From: Arcticibacter sp041902385
GTDB lineage: Bacteria; Bacteroidota; Bacteroidia; Sphingobacteriales; Sphingobacteriaceae
Length of the DNA stretch: 64,000 nucleotides
Reading direction: 5' to 3'
Assembly: GCF_041902385.1 (NCBI RefSeq)
Contig: NZ_CP169244.1
Location: 1,984,001 to 2,048,000, forward strand
The translations under genes were made by a program, and so were the position numbers. A model generated the notes under the pieces. It had not been told where the DNA came from. It worked only from the letters and a program-made list of their open reading frames with translations, and made no database searches. Below are positions 63,311-64,000 of this stretch, piece by piece. Every line of letters starts with the position of its first letter. The stretch's first letter is position 1.

Positions 63311-64000
63311 ATGCAGCTTGAAAAGTTTAATTATGACAATAAGATTGTCAGAAATTTCGGTATTGCCACGATTGTCTGGGGTATAGTAGGGATGACGGTG
63401 GGGCTGTTGGTTGCAATGCAACTATTTAAGCCAGCCTTGAACATGCATTCGCAGTATACGACATTCGGAAGGATCCGTCCACTGCACACAAACGCAGTGA
63501 TTTTTGCATTTGTAGGAAATGCCATCTTTATGGGCGTTTACTATTCTCTGCAGCGCCTTCTAAAGGCCCGTATGTTCAGTGACGTTCTGAGCCGGATTCA
63601 CTTCTGGGGATGGCAGCTGATAATTGTTGCTGCTGCTATTACTCTTCCACTCGGGCTTACTACTTCTCACGAATATGCGGAGTTGGAATGGCCGATCGAC
63701 ATTGCGATTACTCTTATTTGGGTAGTCTTCGGGATTAACATGTTCGGGACTATCATAAAAAGACGCGAACGTCATATGTACGTTGCCATCTGGTTTTACA
63801 TAGCAACTTTTGTTACTGTTGCCGTTCTGCACATCGTCAATTCTTTTGAGCTGCCTATTTCTTTTACAAAAAGTTACTACCTCTATGCAGGCGTGCAGGA
63901 CGCTCTTGTACAGTGGTGGTATGGACATAATGCTGTAGCCTTCTTCCTTACTACGCCATATCTGGGCATGATGTATTACTTTTTGCCTAAAATGGCTAAC
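63311..64000 (+). CDS. ccoN: cbb3-type cytochrome c oxidase subunit CcoN, N-terminal part
   Basis: The first 230 residues of the catalytic subunit of the high-affinity cbb3 oxidase; the gene runs off the window. The start ATG 63311 gives MQLEKFNYDNKIVRNF, and RPLHTNAVIFAFVGNAIF carries the first low-spin haem His. Further helices follow, and WWYGHNAVAFFLTTPYLG contains the first CuB His region. In Bacteroidota, ccoN is often fused to ccoO, which cannot be judged here. Preceded by ccoI and ccoS and an FNR-like palindrome, it is the low-oxygen counterpart of the act-cox system in this window. Confidence 0.95.
   Translation, partial: MQLEKFNYDNKIVRNFGIATIVWGIVGMTVGLLVAMQLFKPALNMHSQYTTFGRIRPLHTNAVIFAFVGNAIFMGVYYSLQRLLKARMFSDVLSRIHFWGWQLIIVAAAITLPLGLTTSHEYAELEWPIDIAITLIWVVFGINMFGTIIKRRERHMYVAIWFYIATFVTVAVLHIVNSFELPISFTKSYYLYAGVQDALVQWWYGHNAVAFFLTTPYLGMMYYFLPKMAN

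Noticed and set aside
1..64000. CRISPR arrays, prophage or insertion sequences
   Set aside because: No spaced direct repeats of CRISPR length, no cas, integrase or transposase genes and no paired terminal repeats were seen.

Overview
The window looks like a chromosomal segment from a Bacteroidota bacterium, most likely of the Sphingobacteriales (Pedobacter-like). This rests on gene content and is an inference. The pointers are an alternative complex III (ActABCDEF) operon running straight into caa3-type oxidase genes, a CcoI/CcoS/CcoN block, many lipoproteins with Bacteroidota-type signal peptides, weak Shine-Dalgarno sequences and several candidate TAnnTTTG-type -7 promoter elements. No plasmid, phage or insertion-sequence genes were recognised. 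The left end is the only clearly accessory part.

Layout. 1-5409: type I restriction-modification locus (3' end of hsdM, a truncated rhuM-like remnant, hsdS, hsdR). 5544-12071: an MFS transporter, about 0.9 kb without a credible gene, an AlkB-like dioxygenase, a small DUF6717-like protein, an M13 metallopeptidase lipoprotein (minus strand) and a deoxyhypusine-synthase-like enzyme. 12311-28485: a 16-kb respiratory supercluster on the plus strand: monohaem cytochrome c, actA-actF, coxB, coxA, ctaB, two subunit-III genes, a subunit-IV gene, sco, a DUF420 (CtaM-like) gene, a small CxxC membrane protein and DUF983. 28529-37852: DUF2461, an OmpA lipoprotein, a flavodoxin, a minus-strand TPR/DUF4286/rfbC group, then an S9-peptidase-like lipoprotein followed within 4 nt by a histidine kinase and its response regulator. 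37856-46920 (minus): UbiA-like, metallophosphoesterase, MoxR ATPase, VWA, sugar kinase, JmjC/cupin, HemW and DUF4142 genes. 47604-56539 (minus): glgX, treZ, tRNA-Thr(CGT) and a treY-malQ fusion, a route from glycogen to trehalose. 56753-64000: a 599-codon cysteine-rich protein of unknown function, an ECF sigma factor, ccoI, ccoS, doxX and the start of ccoN with FNR-like palindromes.

How they work together. The Act complex oxidises quinol and passes electrons through cytochrome c domains to the CuA/haem-copper oxidase. The downstream genes supply haem O (CtaB), copper (Sco) and assembly functions (DUF420, DUF983). The cbb3-type genes at the right edge give a second, high-affinity oxidase, probably under FNR/CRP-type control, so both branches of oxygen respiration lie in this window.

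Quality warning. At least seven positions in six genes carry a one-base deletion within or beside a homopolymer run (G4-G6 or A6-A7, on the coding strand). In each case adding one base restores one continuous family-length protein. An eighth junction, in actA, needs the opposite change. This pattern is most simply read as consensus homopolymer error, so broken genes here should not be taken as real pseudogenes without read support. Three observations most deserve follow-up: the S9-like lipoprotein that lacks both its catalytic Ser and His and sits in an operon with a two-component system, the 599-residue cysteine-rich protein, and the small periplasmic CxxC protein in the oxidase assembly block.
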